Below, piece after piece: positions 21,091 to 33,936 of a stretch of 64,000 nt of DNA. The stretch is from Endocalyx cinctus (Eukaryota; Ascomycota; Sordariomycetes; Amphisphaeriales; Apiosporaceae), in contig BCKC01000001.1 in assembly GCA_001600455.1 (NCBI GenBank), forward strand, positions 1-64,000. The letters are read 5' to 3'. Position 1 is the stretch's first letter. Every line of letters starts with the position of its first letter. Below the pieces are notes generated by a model. The model was not told the DNA's origin. It searched no databases and worked only from the letters and a program-made list of their open reading frames with translations. A program made the translations under genes and the position numbers.

Positions 21091-23216
21091 ATGGAAAAAC
21101 TTGATTGCGTCGTCATAGGCGCTGGTAAGTTGTGCTCCGTTACTCCCTCTCAATTCACGTGTCCGAATGCGCCAACTATGTCCCTAACTTCAATGAACTC
21201 TTCCTCCTTATCTCACATGTCACGCGACAGGGTGGTATGGCCTCGGTGCCGCAAAGCAGTACCACGTACTGAACCCGACCTCCACCCTCGCCATCTTCGA
21301 CAGTCAGGCTAGTCTAGGGGGCACTTGGGCCGAGGAGCGACTCTACCCTTTGCTCAGGACTAATAACCTCTTGGGCACGTTCGAGTATCCCGATTTCCCC
21401 ATGACTCCCGGTAAATTCGACGTGCGCGTCGGCCGCCACATCTCCGGCGACGCCGTTCACGCGTACCTAAAGGCGTACGCCGCGAAATTCGGTATCTCGG
21501 ATCGCATTCGCCTCCGTCGGAAAGTTGTGCAGGCCGAGCATTGCGACGACGGGGGGTGGATTCTAGATGTTGTCGCTACCTCAGATGATGATCCACAGGC
21601 GCGCAGGGTCTTTACTAAAAGACTCGTCGTCGCCACTGGCCTAACCTCGGAGCCTTTCCTGCCCCGGTTCGACGGCCAGGAATCATTTGCCGGTCGGATC
21701 TTTCACTCTCGGGATTTCCGCCTCCATCGGGAAACACTAGAGGCGAACTCGCTTGCAAGAGCCAGTGCCGTCACCGTCTTTGGCGGATCTAAGTCCGCGT
21801 GGGATGCCGTTTACGCATATGCGGTGGCAGGGATCAAGGTTCATTGGGTGATTCGATGTTTGTCGACTTTTCTTTCCCTGTTTCCCCTCCCCTTAAACCT
21901 CACCCACCTTTTTTTTTTTTGTTTCCACCTTAGTTGTTAAATGGCTCGGGCTAACTTGAGACCAATACTAGCTAGTGGCCACGGCCCCTGTTGGATGTCA
22001 CCTCCGTTTGTGACACCGTTGAAGCGATGGATCGAGGAACTCTCCAGTGCGTCACCCACCCTCTTGTTTTCTGTCGTAGATGCTAAGCCAACGTATATCA
22101 GACACACGTCTCCTAACATGGTTCAGCCCCTGTATATGGAGCTTTGCCGACGGATACGGCCTAGTTCGACGTCTCCTCCACGAGACGTGGATCGGGAGAG
22201 CGATCGTAGACGCGTTCTGGAAGATGCTCGGGAACGACGTCATGACGCTTAACTCCTATTCATCGCACCCTAAGACGGCCCTCCTCAAACCTTGGACGGA
22301 GCCCATGTTCACGGGCGCTAGTTTTAGCATCTTAAATTACGATCGCGACATGTTGGACCTAATTCGAACTAACCACCTCATCAAAATACACGTAGGCGAG
22401 ATCTCGCGTCTGAGTGCCCGGGCTGTCCACCTCGCCGACGGTACTTCCTTGCCGTCGGACGTCCTTCTCGCAAGTACGGGATGGAAACACGTGCCACCCA
22501 TCAAGTTCCTACCCGAAGGCATCGAGCGCGAACTCGGCGTGCCGCACGCGTGGGCCAGCGAGGAGTTTTACTACGAACATTCTAGCTCGGACGAAGAGCA
22601 AGCCTCTAATGACCTCGCCAATAGACGAGACCTCGTCTCCCGAGCCGACGCTGAAATCCTGGCGCGATTCCCGCGCCTCGTGCGCCAGCCCGTCTGGAAC
22701 AAGGACTACGTGCCCTTGACGCGCCAGAAGGGGATCCGGGCCGACGACAAGGATGAATTCGCGCCGTGCAAGCCGCTGACGCCGTACACCTTATACCGGT
22801 TCATGGCGCCGGCCTCGGAGCGGTTTTTATCGGAATCGCGAGACGTGGCATTCACGGGGTTCGTGTCAAATTTCAGCAACGCAATTAGCGCTCATATCGG
22901 GGGTCTATGGATTTCTGCTTTTTTCGCTCGAAAGCTTCCCTCACTTGAGAAATCGCTGAAATCTAAAAAGAGGTTAGAAAAGTTGCGTTACCAAACCGTC
23001 CTCCACAACCGATTCGGACGTTGGAGGTACCCGACCGATTGGGGTGACAGGTACCCGAACTTCATCTTCGACGCCGTGCCCTATTTGGACTTGCTACTAG
23101 GTGACCTAGGACTACGCAGGCATAGGAAGAGCAGCTGGTTCTGGGAGATTATTGAGCCGTACAAACCGAAGGACTATAGAGACGTGAATAAGGAATGGAT
23201 AAATACTGTTGATTAA
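21091..23216 (+). CDS. Flavin-dependent monooxygenase (FMO / Baeyer-Villiger-like)
   Basis: Four exons, 21091-21124, 21231-21857, 21972-22046 and 22102-23216, give 616 residues with no lesion. The introns are 106, 114 and 55 bp. The first intron splits the FAD-binding motif, VVIGAGWYGLGAA, which reforms on splicing. A second nucleotide-binding motif for NADPH, VFGGSKSAWDAV, lies near residue 210. LGGTWAEERLYPLLRTNN follows the FAD motif, as in fungal FMO-like oxygenases. Junctions SGHGPCWMSPP and NTRLLTWFSPC support introns 2 and 3. Such enzymes add one oxygen atom from O2 to small molecules. The substrate is unknown. It lies between a P450 relic and a hydrolase gene in the same direction. 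Confidence 0.88.
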
Positions 23217-24272
23217 GTATCACAAGTTCTAATTAATCATATTATGTAGAAGCTTGCGCACAAAATGTACCAAAAAAAAAAAATCTCACGCGAAGGTATC
23301 TTGTAAACCTCATCATTAATTTGCAGGATTTGGGAGCTCTAATATGAAGCTTTTCCTTCTTCTTCCTCTTCCTCTTCCTCTTCCTCTTCCTCTTCTCCTT
23401 CCACGTGCTAATAGTTTTATCGGTGTATCGGTGTATTAGTGTATCTATAATACTAAAGATATAATAAAATCCATATGCAATGATGTATCTATTTCGACTA
23501 ATTTATCAACGTCCTTTTTTTCTTCTTTTTCTTCTTCTCTTGCTCTATTAACGCGTAATTTCCAGCCAAGACAGGATCAGAGGGATAATAAAAAGTCCCA
23601 TGTTTATCACGAAGCTCATTTCAAGGAGAGCAGAGTAAAATGGGATGTGGACGAAGTAATCACAAAATTTCATATTTACATGTAAACGAAATTCATAACA
23701 GAAATTTACCTCGGGATCTACAATTATAAACCCATGTTCAAAGTGGGCGCAAGCCGTCAGGGGTTTTGATTTCCCCAACGTCTGGCATCAACCCCGCGTG
23801 TGGACCTCGGAGGAGCCTAGCTGCCTAGGTAAAGAAGAATATTAGTTAACTACATCTATCCATCTTCACAATAAGCATCTCCTCTTTCGTGCTAAGTTGT
23901 CGATCATCCTGATATTATGTCTTAATTGAGAGATAATAGACAATAAATAATAAGAGAATTAAGCCAGTGTAGGCAAACTTAGACCAAGAAAAAAGTAAGG
24001 ATGGTTTATTTCCTTTATATCTCCTTCCACCTACCTCTATTTCTCCAGCAGTAGCTTTTTTTTTTATTTTTAGTGAAAAAAAAAAAGAAAAAAAAGTCTT
24101 AGGTAAATTCCAAGAAAACAAGGAAACCTTGAGCGCAACCTTGTCGGTTTTCCCTCGTGGGTAGAAACGTTGCGAGGACGACGATGAAGGAAGTCAATAT
24201 TTGAATTCGATTCGGTCTTCCGTATAGCTCTTTCTTGCTTCATAGCAAGACGAGAAAAGTAACTCGCTCGCC
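23217..24272. other. Intergenic region with CTTCCT microsatellite
   Basis: No gene is present. A pyrimidine microsatellite of cttcct type covers 23351-23400, and a poly(T)/poly(A) segment lies at 24056-24095. The last 100 bp form the promoter of the hydrolase gene. Confidence 0.5.
23351..23400 (+). repeat. (CTTCCT)n microsatellite
   Basis: Six or so near-perfect cttcct units follow a short ttcttc run. The unit is imperfect at both edges. Confidence 0.85.
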
Positions 24273-25883
24273 ATGCTTGTGAATCACAACCCCATCACCT
24301 GGGCAGTCATACGCCTCAGCTCCCTCCTTTTCGGATTCCCCTGGTTCTTCGGGATTCTATACTTCTTTATCGCTCTATTCATTTTCGGGGAGCCCGGTAT
24401 CTCGCATCCGGCCTCTATTGCCATCGAATCTTATGCTTTGCTCGAGTTCCTATTTCACGTCGTTTGGTTCTTCCCCTACAAGATGTACTTACATCTCCAT
24501 CATGGTAAGGAAAAATTGGCGATGACGGAAACACGGATGAATAGAGAAACTCGGGCATCTCTCTTCGCGAAGCTCATGGACCAGGTACCAGACGTACCGC
24601 TCTTCTTGCGCGGCTGGTTCGGGAACGCTCACTTGGACGAGATATATAGAGACGATGTTCGAGTGTGGCTAAAGTGGGCGCTTTGGCGCGGTAATGAAGT
24701 TGACATGACCGAGGATGAAGAATCGGAAATGGACGAATATATCGCAGCCCTGGAAGAAAAGGGGGAGTTCCGTCTCCGTCCCGGCGCGGCGGGCGCGGTG
24801 CCGACGCGCGCCGACGTCGATCCCCTACCCATAAGTCACAGGTCATTGCTGTGGTATGGTTCGCTATGGGCGATCGACATGGTAACGACCTTCTACCTCC
24901 TTGTGCGCGGTTGGACGTTCTACGCGCCGAGCCCTACGCGCTTCTTTACCTTGTTCCCTCCGCGACCGCAGACGCTCCTCTCTCCGCGGCGATCCGCGGC
25001 TAAAAGGTGGAGCTTCTTCTACCGCGCCGGTAAAGATAAACACGAAAAATATCGTCCCCTCGTCTTTCTCCATGGTATAGGGATCGGCCTATTTCCGTAC
25101 TTACCATTCCTCAGCTGCCTGCCCTCCTCCATCCCCGTCCTGTTAATCGAACTCTTGCCGGTTTCGGGTCGCATCGGCCCTTCTGCGCCGTCGCAAGAGC
25201 ACTTTGTTCTCGCTCTGAGGACCATCCTAACCCAGCTAGAGATCGACGATTTTGTGCTAATGGGACATTCGTACGGGACCTTGCTGGTTGGATCGGTGAT
25301 CCGGGACGTAGTCTTGGGGCCCAAAACCCGCCGCGTCGTGCTCTCGGATCCTGTGGCTTTGTTACTCCACCTGCCCAGCGTGTCAGACGCCATCGTGCGG
25401 AGAAAACCGCGGACGGCACCGCAGCTGCAAATGCGGTATTACGCTTCGGGGGATCCGCGCACCGCCGAGACCCTGACACGAAGGACGCCCTGGCGCGATT
25501 GCATCCTCTGGCGGGAAGATTTGCTACTCTCCACCCCGGACGACTCAAGGACGACGGTTTTGGTGAGTTCGCGGGATTGCGTCCTGGACGCTAGGGCGGT
25601 ATCGAGCTACGTCACGTACGGAAATGTGCGGTATTCGGCAGGAGACCTTCGGGAATGGAAGAAGACGCCTGAAAGATGGACGGGCAGAAACCGTTTAGAA
25701 CTCATGTATTTCCACGACCGTGATCACGGCCAGAGCTATATGATCCCTTCCGATATAGGGCGAATGAGAAAAGTGGTCGACACGTACTGTGGGCGGGACC
25801 ATGATAGTTTGGAGGCCGTAGATGAGAAAACAAGTAGCGGACTAGAGGAAGGAGTTGGAGACGGCGTGTGTAGCAGCGCCTAG
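24273..25883 (+). CDS. Membrane-anchored alpha/beta hydrolase
   Basis: This is a single-exon gene of 536 codons. Two hydrophobic segments at about residues 10-40 and 48-70 anchor the N-terminus. The hydrolase core begins near residue 260 with FLHGIGIG (oxyanion HG at 267-268). The nucleophile elbow GHSYG places Ser at about 333. SSRDCVLDA (Asp 435 or 439) and HDRDHGQSY (His near 485) supply the remaining triad members. An extra domain of about 150 residues lies between the membrane segments and the core. Large fungal proteins of this layout are uncharacterised lipase or esterase-like enzymes. It follows the monooxygenase by 1.06 kb, same strand, and is higher in GC than the flanking DNA. The substrate is unknown. 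Confidence 0.82.
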   Translation: MLVNHNPITWAVIRLSSLLFGFPWFFGILYFFIALFIFGEPGISHPASIAIESYALLEFLFHVVWFFPYKMYLHLHHGKEKLAMTETRMNRETRASLFAKLMDQVPDVPLFLRGWFGNAHLDEIYRDDVRVWLKWALWRGNEVDMTEDEESEMDEYIAALEEKGEFRLRPGAAGAVPTRADVDPLPISHRSLLWYGSLWAIDMVTTFYLLVRGWTFYAPSPTRFFTLFPPRPQTLLSPRRSAAKRWSFFYRAGKDKHEKYRPLVFLHGIGIGLFPYLPFLSCLPSSIPVLLIELLPVSGRIGPSAPSQEHFVLALRTILTQLEIDDFVLMGHSYGTLLVGSVIRDVVLGPKTRRVVLSDPVALLLHLPSVSDAIVRRKPRTAPQLQMRYYASGDPRTAETLTRRTPWRDCILWREDLLLSTPDDSRTTVLVSSRDCVLDARAVSSYVTYGNVRYSAGDLREWKKTPERWTGRNRLELMYFHDRDHGQSYMIPSDIGRMRKVVDTYCGRDHDSLEAVDEKTSSGLEEGVGDGVCSSA

Positions 25884-26262
25884 AGACTAGAAAGGCGATG
25901 CTTAATAGATTAGTTATTCATTTATTGAGACTTTGGGGGTGTCATGATATATCACGATACATGCCTTAGTGTATCAATTTGAATTCCTCTAAAAGTTTTA
26001 TAGCAAGGATACTGAATGGTCAACAATACTTAGTCACCTTCCCATAACGTCCTAAGATCAGTAAGACACTCTCAACGACATGACGCCGGCCTTTTATTTA
26101 GTATTACTGCGAAAAATTGTATCATATTCCTATAATAATCTTGCTTTAGCTACGGCAACGGTGCGCGAGTAACAGCAGCAACAGTGTCGCGCGTTCTCAT
26201 GTTTCTCGGCTATGCTTCGATTCTCTCTAGAGTACAGTCAAGTTTCTTTTTTACAACGGAAA
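25884..26262. other. Convergent 3' intergenic region
   Basis: These 379 bp separate the stop codons of the hydrolase (plus) and RPT2 (minus). It must contain both terminators and 3' UTRs. It also marks the change from accessory to housekeeping genes. Confidence 0.6.
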
Positions 26263-27909
26263 TTACAAGTACAGGCCTTCCGGTTCCCCTTCTTGTTTGG
26301 TGCGGAGGACTCTCTCTCTAGCAGCGCGGAAGTCGGCCATCTGGACGCGCATACGGCGTTCGCGCAGGGCCATTAAACCAGCTTCGGAGCAGATGGCTTT
26401 GATGTCGGCACCCGAGAGGTCGTCCTTCTGGCTGATGAACTCGTCGAGGTCGACATCCTCGTTCAGGCTCATCTTGCTCGTGTGCAGATTGAAGATCTTG
26501 CGCTTGGTGTTCTGGTCGGGGTTCTCGAACAGGATTTTACGGTCGATACGACCGGGACGGATCAAAGCAGGATCAAGCGTCTCGATCTTGTTGGTGGCCA
26601 TGATAACCTTCACATCACCGCGATCATCGAAACCGTCAAGTTGGTTGAGGAGCTCTAACATGGTTCGTTGTACTTCTCGCTCACCACCCGACGTCGAATC
26701 GTATCGTTTTGTGCCAATAGCATCAATTTCGTCGATGAACACAATCGACGGCGCGTTCTCGGCGGCAACCTAGGGTTATACCGTTAAATGACGAACTTGT
26801 TTTTAAAAAGAAAAAAAAAAAGAAGAAGAGGGGGAAAAAAGGGAAAGAGGTGCAGCATGCGAGAGCATGTGACTAACCTGGAAAAGTTGACGGACAAGCC
26901 TCGGCCCATCGCCGAGATACTTCTGAATCAGCTCACTTCCAACTATGCGTAAGAAGGTGGCCGACGTCTGATTCGCCACGGCCTTTGCTAGCAAGGTTTT
27001 TCCCGTACCCGGAGCACCGTAGAGAATGACACCCTTGGGAGGCTTGATACCCATCTCCTCGTACAGTTCGGGATGCAGAAGAGGTAACTCGACGGATTCT
27101 CGAACTTCTTGTATCTGAGTTTCCAAGCCACCAATATCGGCGTAAGACTCGGTCGGTGCCTTATCCAGCTTCATAACGTTGACGGCCGGATCGGTGTCAT
27201 CTGTCAACACACCGACGATAGAGACGCTCTTGTGATGTAATAAGACAGATGCGCCGGGCTCGAGTAGATCCTTGTCTACGAAACTCATAATGCTGACATA
27301 GTATTCGGGACCGGTAGTGCTGGAGACGATTGCGTGATCGTCGTCGATCATCTCCTCGAGAGTACCGACACCCATGGGACTGCCTCGCATATCGTCTACT
27401 CGGCCTCGCTCGTCTGCCATACGGTCGCCGGCTTCGAGATCGGGGGCTGGACCGGTACTGTCCTTGGCAGCCTTGGCTTTTCTGAGACGTTCTTGATTTT
27501 CGACGTATTCTTCCTCGAGGAGCAAGTGGTCGTGAATACGTTGCATGCGGAGAAGGCGAAGTTTACATCTACTGGTGGGATATACGGCGGGGAGTTTGGC
27601 GGCGGCCGAAGTACCGGCGGCCTTTCTCTTCTTGCGACCGATGCGAGTAGTTGGTCGAGGGGGTGGTTCGTACTTGGGCTTTTCCTTCTATTTTACGAGA
27701 GAATATGATTAGATCCAATGTTTTGTTTCTCGAAGGATGCTGGTTGATTATATACGACGTACCTTCTTGTCCTTGTCATCTCTTCCATCTTGGCCACCAC
27801 CCATTCCTGATTGATTTTGACCCTATATAGTTATTGATAAATTAGTCGCCGTCATCGTTGTAAGACGTAGGTTAGTTTTATCGTGAGGGTAGGTGAGAGA
27901 GCTTACCAT
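26263..27909 (-). CDS. RPT2: 26S proteasome regulatory AAA-ATPase subunit 4 (Rpt2)
   Basis: Four coding exons: 27909-27907 (only the ATG), 27822-27763, 27687-26878 and 26769-26263. Introns are 84, 75 and 108 bp. The product has 459 residues and starts [21 protein letters not shown]. The Gly2 N-myristoylation context is characteristic of Rpt2. AAA motifs are present: Walker A GAPGTGKT, Walker [12 protein letters not shown], and sensor and arginine-finger stretches [23 protein letters not shown]. The C-terminus GLYL is the HbYX-type tail that opens the 20S gate. Rpt2 is part of the base ring of the 19S particle, in nucleus and cytosol. It diverges from LSC1. The ATG-only first coding exon is unusual; it is required to give the conserved MGQ start. 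Confidence 0.96.
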
Positions 27910-28071
27910 GTTCACTAGATTGAATACTTGCCAAGTGGCAAGCTTCTTGACCCAAAACTTATTCTACGAGAGGGTGATGGGGAGTGTGGGTAATGACGAT
28001 GGATTGGCTACAACGGAGACGTAAGATATCAACGTCGCATAAGGGTACTGTTATTTGAGAAAATGTGACGG

Positions 28072-28105
<34 letters not shown>

Positions 28106-28886
28106 TAGGTGTTGTTATAGTGTTTGGAAGCTTTCCGGAGCTGCGTCGAAATTCGTCAAGTAACCATGTACCTAAGTATACGGACTTACCTAAGGTAACA
28201 ATAGTACAAATTACTTTAGGCGACAGTTAGAAAACGCGTTGCTGCGTACCTAAATTTGTACCTGCCTGCTTACCTAACTTTGTCTATTAGCCCTGGCTAC
28301 TGAGCACTCAACAGTGGACTGCTCATTTCCAAGGTTCTCAGTGCTATGTAACCAGTGACTGACTGCCCTGACCCGGCTTATCCATATCTTACATATTATC
28401 TTATCTTATCGTACTTACTAAGCATTATCATTAGTGGACTTGTACTCTACCATTTCTACCTCGGGAATCAGCTGAACCCAATTGTCCCCAGCTGGATTAG
28501 ATATTTTACGGTTCACGGGTATGACATATTTCATATTTTCGATAGATTAAAAATGTAACTAAACCTTTTATAGTTTTAGCTTCCTTATCCAATGATAATA
28601 TCGGGTTAACCCGGATTATGCAAAAGCAAAAGTTGACCTGCAACGTTGTTCAATTAGCACATGCGCCTTTATTTCGTTCCACTTGTTCGGGTGGATGAAT
28701 AAGTTTTGATAACCGTCTACGTTAACTTTTTAACGTCTTCATCCTTCATAGCTGCTATAGCTGCTAAGAAAACTATTTCTTTCTTCTTCTCTATCCTCCC
28801 TGTCCTCCCCCTCCCAAATCTTGGTATATTTGGGGTCCTTTTTCTCTCCAATTCATAAACTGGGAATTTCTTCATTTGTGGACATA
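27910..28886. promoter_or_regulatory. Divergent promoter region RPT2/LSC1 with GAT microsatellite
   Basis: 977 bp separate the two start codons. A (GAT)n microsatellite of about ten units lies at 28072-28103, near the RPT2 side. Several tacctaa words occur at 28150-28280. Pyrimidine-rich sequence (tttctttcttcttctc, near 28776) precedes LSC1. No proteasome-gene control element was identified with confidence. Confidence 0.5.
28072..28103 (+). repeat. (GAT)n microsatellite
   Basis: About ten tandem tga/gat units lie in the RPT2 5' region. The tract is uninterrupted. Confidence 0.9.
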
Positions 28887-30244
<1,358 letters not shown>

Positions 30245-31252
30245 GCTAAGGAAGGATGAGAGCGGGGGGAAAATATTCGAGATAGTAATTGTTTGCCCTT
30301 GATCAGCATCTCGTCTGGGTTGTAAAAATAACATAGAGGTCTTTGTTTTTTTTTTCTAGTCTTGTGTCTTCAATTATTTCCCGAGGATTCGAGGCTTTTC
30401 TCCTCATTGTTTTTACGGATACATCAATCCCCGTTTGAGTTATTCTCATGTTCTCTTTCCTCATCGGGTACCTTGCTCAAAAGAAATGGTGAAACGGGGG
30501 TGTTATATGCACCAGCATCATATTATTTAAGCGTAGGCAAGAAGAGAATGGGACGGGAGGGAAGAAAGGATGGGAAAGTCGCATAGATTTCTTGTTTATC
30601 TCTGGAATGAAGAAATGATAATATTCATCGACATTGTTTAATGGTTCTCCTGGTTTTCTCGCTGTCGGTGGATCCCCCCCTAATCAAAAGCTGCGCCGGG
30701 AGTGTATTTCGTTTGATTCGCAAGTCACGGGGACTGTTGCTTTCTAAAAAGCACGAAATTCTAGTAGAGGACCCACGATCATGTTCCTAACCAGTCCTTT
30801 TTATCGTTCTCGACGTCTTCTCTAACGGGATAATCTCAGTTACCAATTCACCGGGCTGTCTATACGGCAGTTGCTGGTATGGACACTAACTAGTCCCCGA
30901 CTTTCAATTCCGGAGAAAAAGAAATGTCAACATGCTTTCAGCTACATCATCTAACGTCTATTCCATATGCAGATTGGAGAGCGTGGCACGCCTTTTTCTT
31001 CTTTTAAAAGACGTCATCATACATCTCGTACGAGGGCCACGAAGACTAGAGGCTCACTTTTGGTTATTGTAATCAGTTCCAAAGCTTATTTTCCGGTATT
31101 TCTATCAGTAAGCAAGATAAACTCTTCAGAGTCCATTAACTTAATACCCTCCGGAACTAGCCAGGTCCTATTCGTGATGGCTGCTGAGACCCGTAAGGAA
31201 AATTAAGGTATATATATATATATATATATTAGATCCGCAGTTATGTCGTCCT
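30245..31252. other. Convergent intergenic region LSC1/SDR
   Basis: About 1 kb between converging genes. It shows a poly(T) at 30346-30356 and a TA dinucleotide run at 31209-31229 just downstream of the SDR stop. Short frames here are not supported as genes. Confidence 0.5.
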
Positions 31253-32195
31253 CTAGATAATACCACCACTAACAGATAGCCACTGAGCGGTAATCCAGCG
31301 GCTTTTCTCGGAGGCAATCAAGAGCACGGCGTCAGCTACATCCTCCTTCGTCCCGATACGGTCCGCTGCTCGCGTCAAGCCTTGCAACGTTCTTCTCGTC
31401 TCAGATGGCGATCCGTCGGCATTCTCGACAAATGGTTTCGCTAGATCCGTGGGTATGGGACCTGGCGCAATTGTGTTGACGGTAATTCCGTAGCCACGAC
31501 CAAGCTTTCCAACGAGGTCAGCAATCACGAGAAGTTATCAGTCTGCAGGGGGAAAGGTCACGTAGGTTCATCTTACTTCGCCGGCCAAGGATGCCGTCAT
31601 GCTGTCGAGTGCCGCCTTGGCTGCTGCATAAACGGCGCCGCCGGTCAGGCCCATCTTAGAGAATATGGTCCCGACGTTGATGATGCGGCCCCCATCGCGC
31701 ATGTTGCCATGGCTCACAACCGCTTGAATGAGGTAAAGTGCACCAAATACATGGATACCGAACTCCTGCTGAAGCTGCTCCGGTGTCGCCGATAGAAGGC
31801 CGTTTGTGGCAGCGACGCCGGCATTGTTTACTGTAAACGACCACGAGTGGTGTTAGTCTTATCTCGTTAAGAGAGAATTGATTCGAGGGTGACTCGCCTA
31901 ATATGTCGATATGGTCAGTCTCGAGACCTTTTAATACATCTTCAATCAGGGTTTTTGCTGTCTCTGGTTTCGCTAAGTCTCCATATACTACCGTGGCCCT
32001 GGTCTTGTATTCTTTGCGGATAGTGGCTGCCAACTTCTCCGCCCCTAACTTTGAGCTCTCCGACACGTAATGAACGGCGACATGGGCGCCGTTACGGGCC
32101 AGAGCTAGAGCAATGGCAGCACCGATACCATTTTCTCTTCCCGAGCCCGTCACTATGGCGAACTTTCCATCAAGAGATAAGTTATCGGCTGCCAT
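31253..32195 (-). CDS. Short-chain dehydrogenase/reductase (classical SDR)
   Basis: Exons 32195-31898, 31830-31577 and 31504-31253 give 267 residues. The cofactor motif TGSGRENGIG lies at 16-25 and NNAG at 101-104. The active-site YAAAK places Tyr at 167 and Lys at 171. The usual catalytic Ser position, 13 residues before the Tyr, is Thr (GT in INVGTIF), with Ser 157 nearby. Intron 1 begins with GC instead of GT (gcgagt..ttacag); this is needed to rebuild DILVNNAG. Intron 2 (gtaaga..ggaaag) restores SLAGELGRGYGITVNTIAPGP. The C-terminus SVSGGII is typical. The protein is a cytosolic NAD(P)-dependent oxidoreductase of unknown substrate. Confidence 0.87.
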
Positions 32196-33936
32196 TTTCG
32201 TTATGTAGAAATCCTCAAGTGACAGTTATAAAATACTTGGGATCGTTGTTTTGAGGGGTAGTGGAACACACGATCCACCCGAGGAGGGGATCGATAGATT
32301 TGATAAATTCTACCCACGTCACATTTTTTATTCCTCCACCGGTACCTCGCCAGTTTGTGGTGTGATAGGCTCCGTATCGCTCTACCACTAAAATCAAAGC
32401 GCACTGCGCCCATTATAATAGGATATGCGGGATATCACCATCTAGGTAGACAACACTGAGTTCTGATTTTAGCAATCGCTTCTCTATATTCCTTTTTGTT
32501 CTTGCCTAGGTAATTAACCATCACTTATTTGTATCACAGGTTCACTGACATCATGAAACAAGATGGTTATCCTCTTAGTGTTTATTTTGGTGCTCGTGGT
32601 CGAATTCAGGGGTTCAACAACATCAAAGAGCTCCAAGGTTGGTATACGATGGTTAAAGGTTTAGAAGAAGTCTATCGAGGGGTAATCTGACGCTGGTGTC
32701 ACGAAAGAGCCGCTTGTTGTCTGGTTCAAGTTTTCTTCTTCTTCTTCTTCTTCTTCTTCTCCGTTCTTACCAGGCAAAAGTACATTGAACTTGCATGTCA
32801 AATTAGTCTAGCCAGCTGTTTAGGTCGACAAGTGAAAATGCTCTTGCCCAACTGTATTTCTCCTGTCCTATTAGTGTCGTCTTGATTTTCCTTGGCACCT
32901 TAATGATACACTCTATAATATCAAGGCCGGTCGCAACCTATCGGTCGCGCTGGTGCAGAATACTGCTTTTCATATTGCTTTCTGAGATACGGACTCAACG
33001 CCAGGTATAGTATACCGTATGGGTAGACAAAGCAATGTCAAATGTCATTGCGGGGTAAAAGTTTCATAAATACGGGAGGGCATAACTCTCCAAGTATATA
33101 TGAATTATCTGTTCTTAGAAGGATGAGCACACCAGTTGCCAATTAATTGACGGACGGGTTTTTTTTTTTTTTTTTAATATTTGGCCCTCAGAACATATAA
33201 CAAGGATATGGTGTGGTAGCAGCATCAGCAGTTAAGAGATGACTTCGTCTGGCCGTATCTACTTACGCCAACATTGACGATAACGTCCATGTTGGGTAGC
33301 TATTCCGTACTGGGGAATGATTATAATAGCATTGCTATTACATTAATTCCCCAAATTTTGGAGACTGGAGTACGGTAATACTACGGTAGCTACACCGGAT
33401 CAAGTAGCCTACCTGTTGATAATCACGTACTCGACATGAAGAACTACCTACCTCCCTGTCTTCCCCGCAATATCATCCCCTGCATTCGCATGGACAAGTG
33501 ACCACATATATGTATGTAGGGAAAAGGTCTTGATCCCTTGATCCTTCAGTACGTCTCTCACTTTAAACTGCCGTGTTGGACACGGAGTATGGATTACAGA
33601 AAGTATCGTTCCCCGCACCATCTTATATCTTCGTCAAGGTGTGGAAGATACGGCGAACAAGAAGTGATAAAGTAGATCATCATGGAACTTCATAGACCGA
33701 GGTACCCTAGATATATATATATATATTAGGGTATGACGATATCTATCATCTCATATCCATTTTTTCTCTCCTCCATCCTCTTTCTGAAATACTCTATCTA
33801 TAACATAGATATTTCTTAACAGGACTGTTGTAATTTAAGATTGACGATTTGAATGGTATGATCGTTTAAAACCTGCGTTGGTCGCTAGATTAGGAGGAAA
33901 ACAGAAGGGGGCAGAAAATAGCATCAAGAAAAGACA
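32196..33936. other. Long intergenic region SDR/MFS
   Basis: 1.7 kb lie between divergent genes. A (CTT)n microsatellite covers 32733-32760, a poly(T) 33160-33175, and a TA run 33711-33727. TGTCTGG-type and tacctac words occur. No coding region is supported; both minus-strand frames around 32201-32413 lack coding character. Confidence 0.5.
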
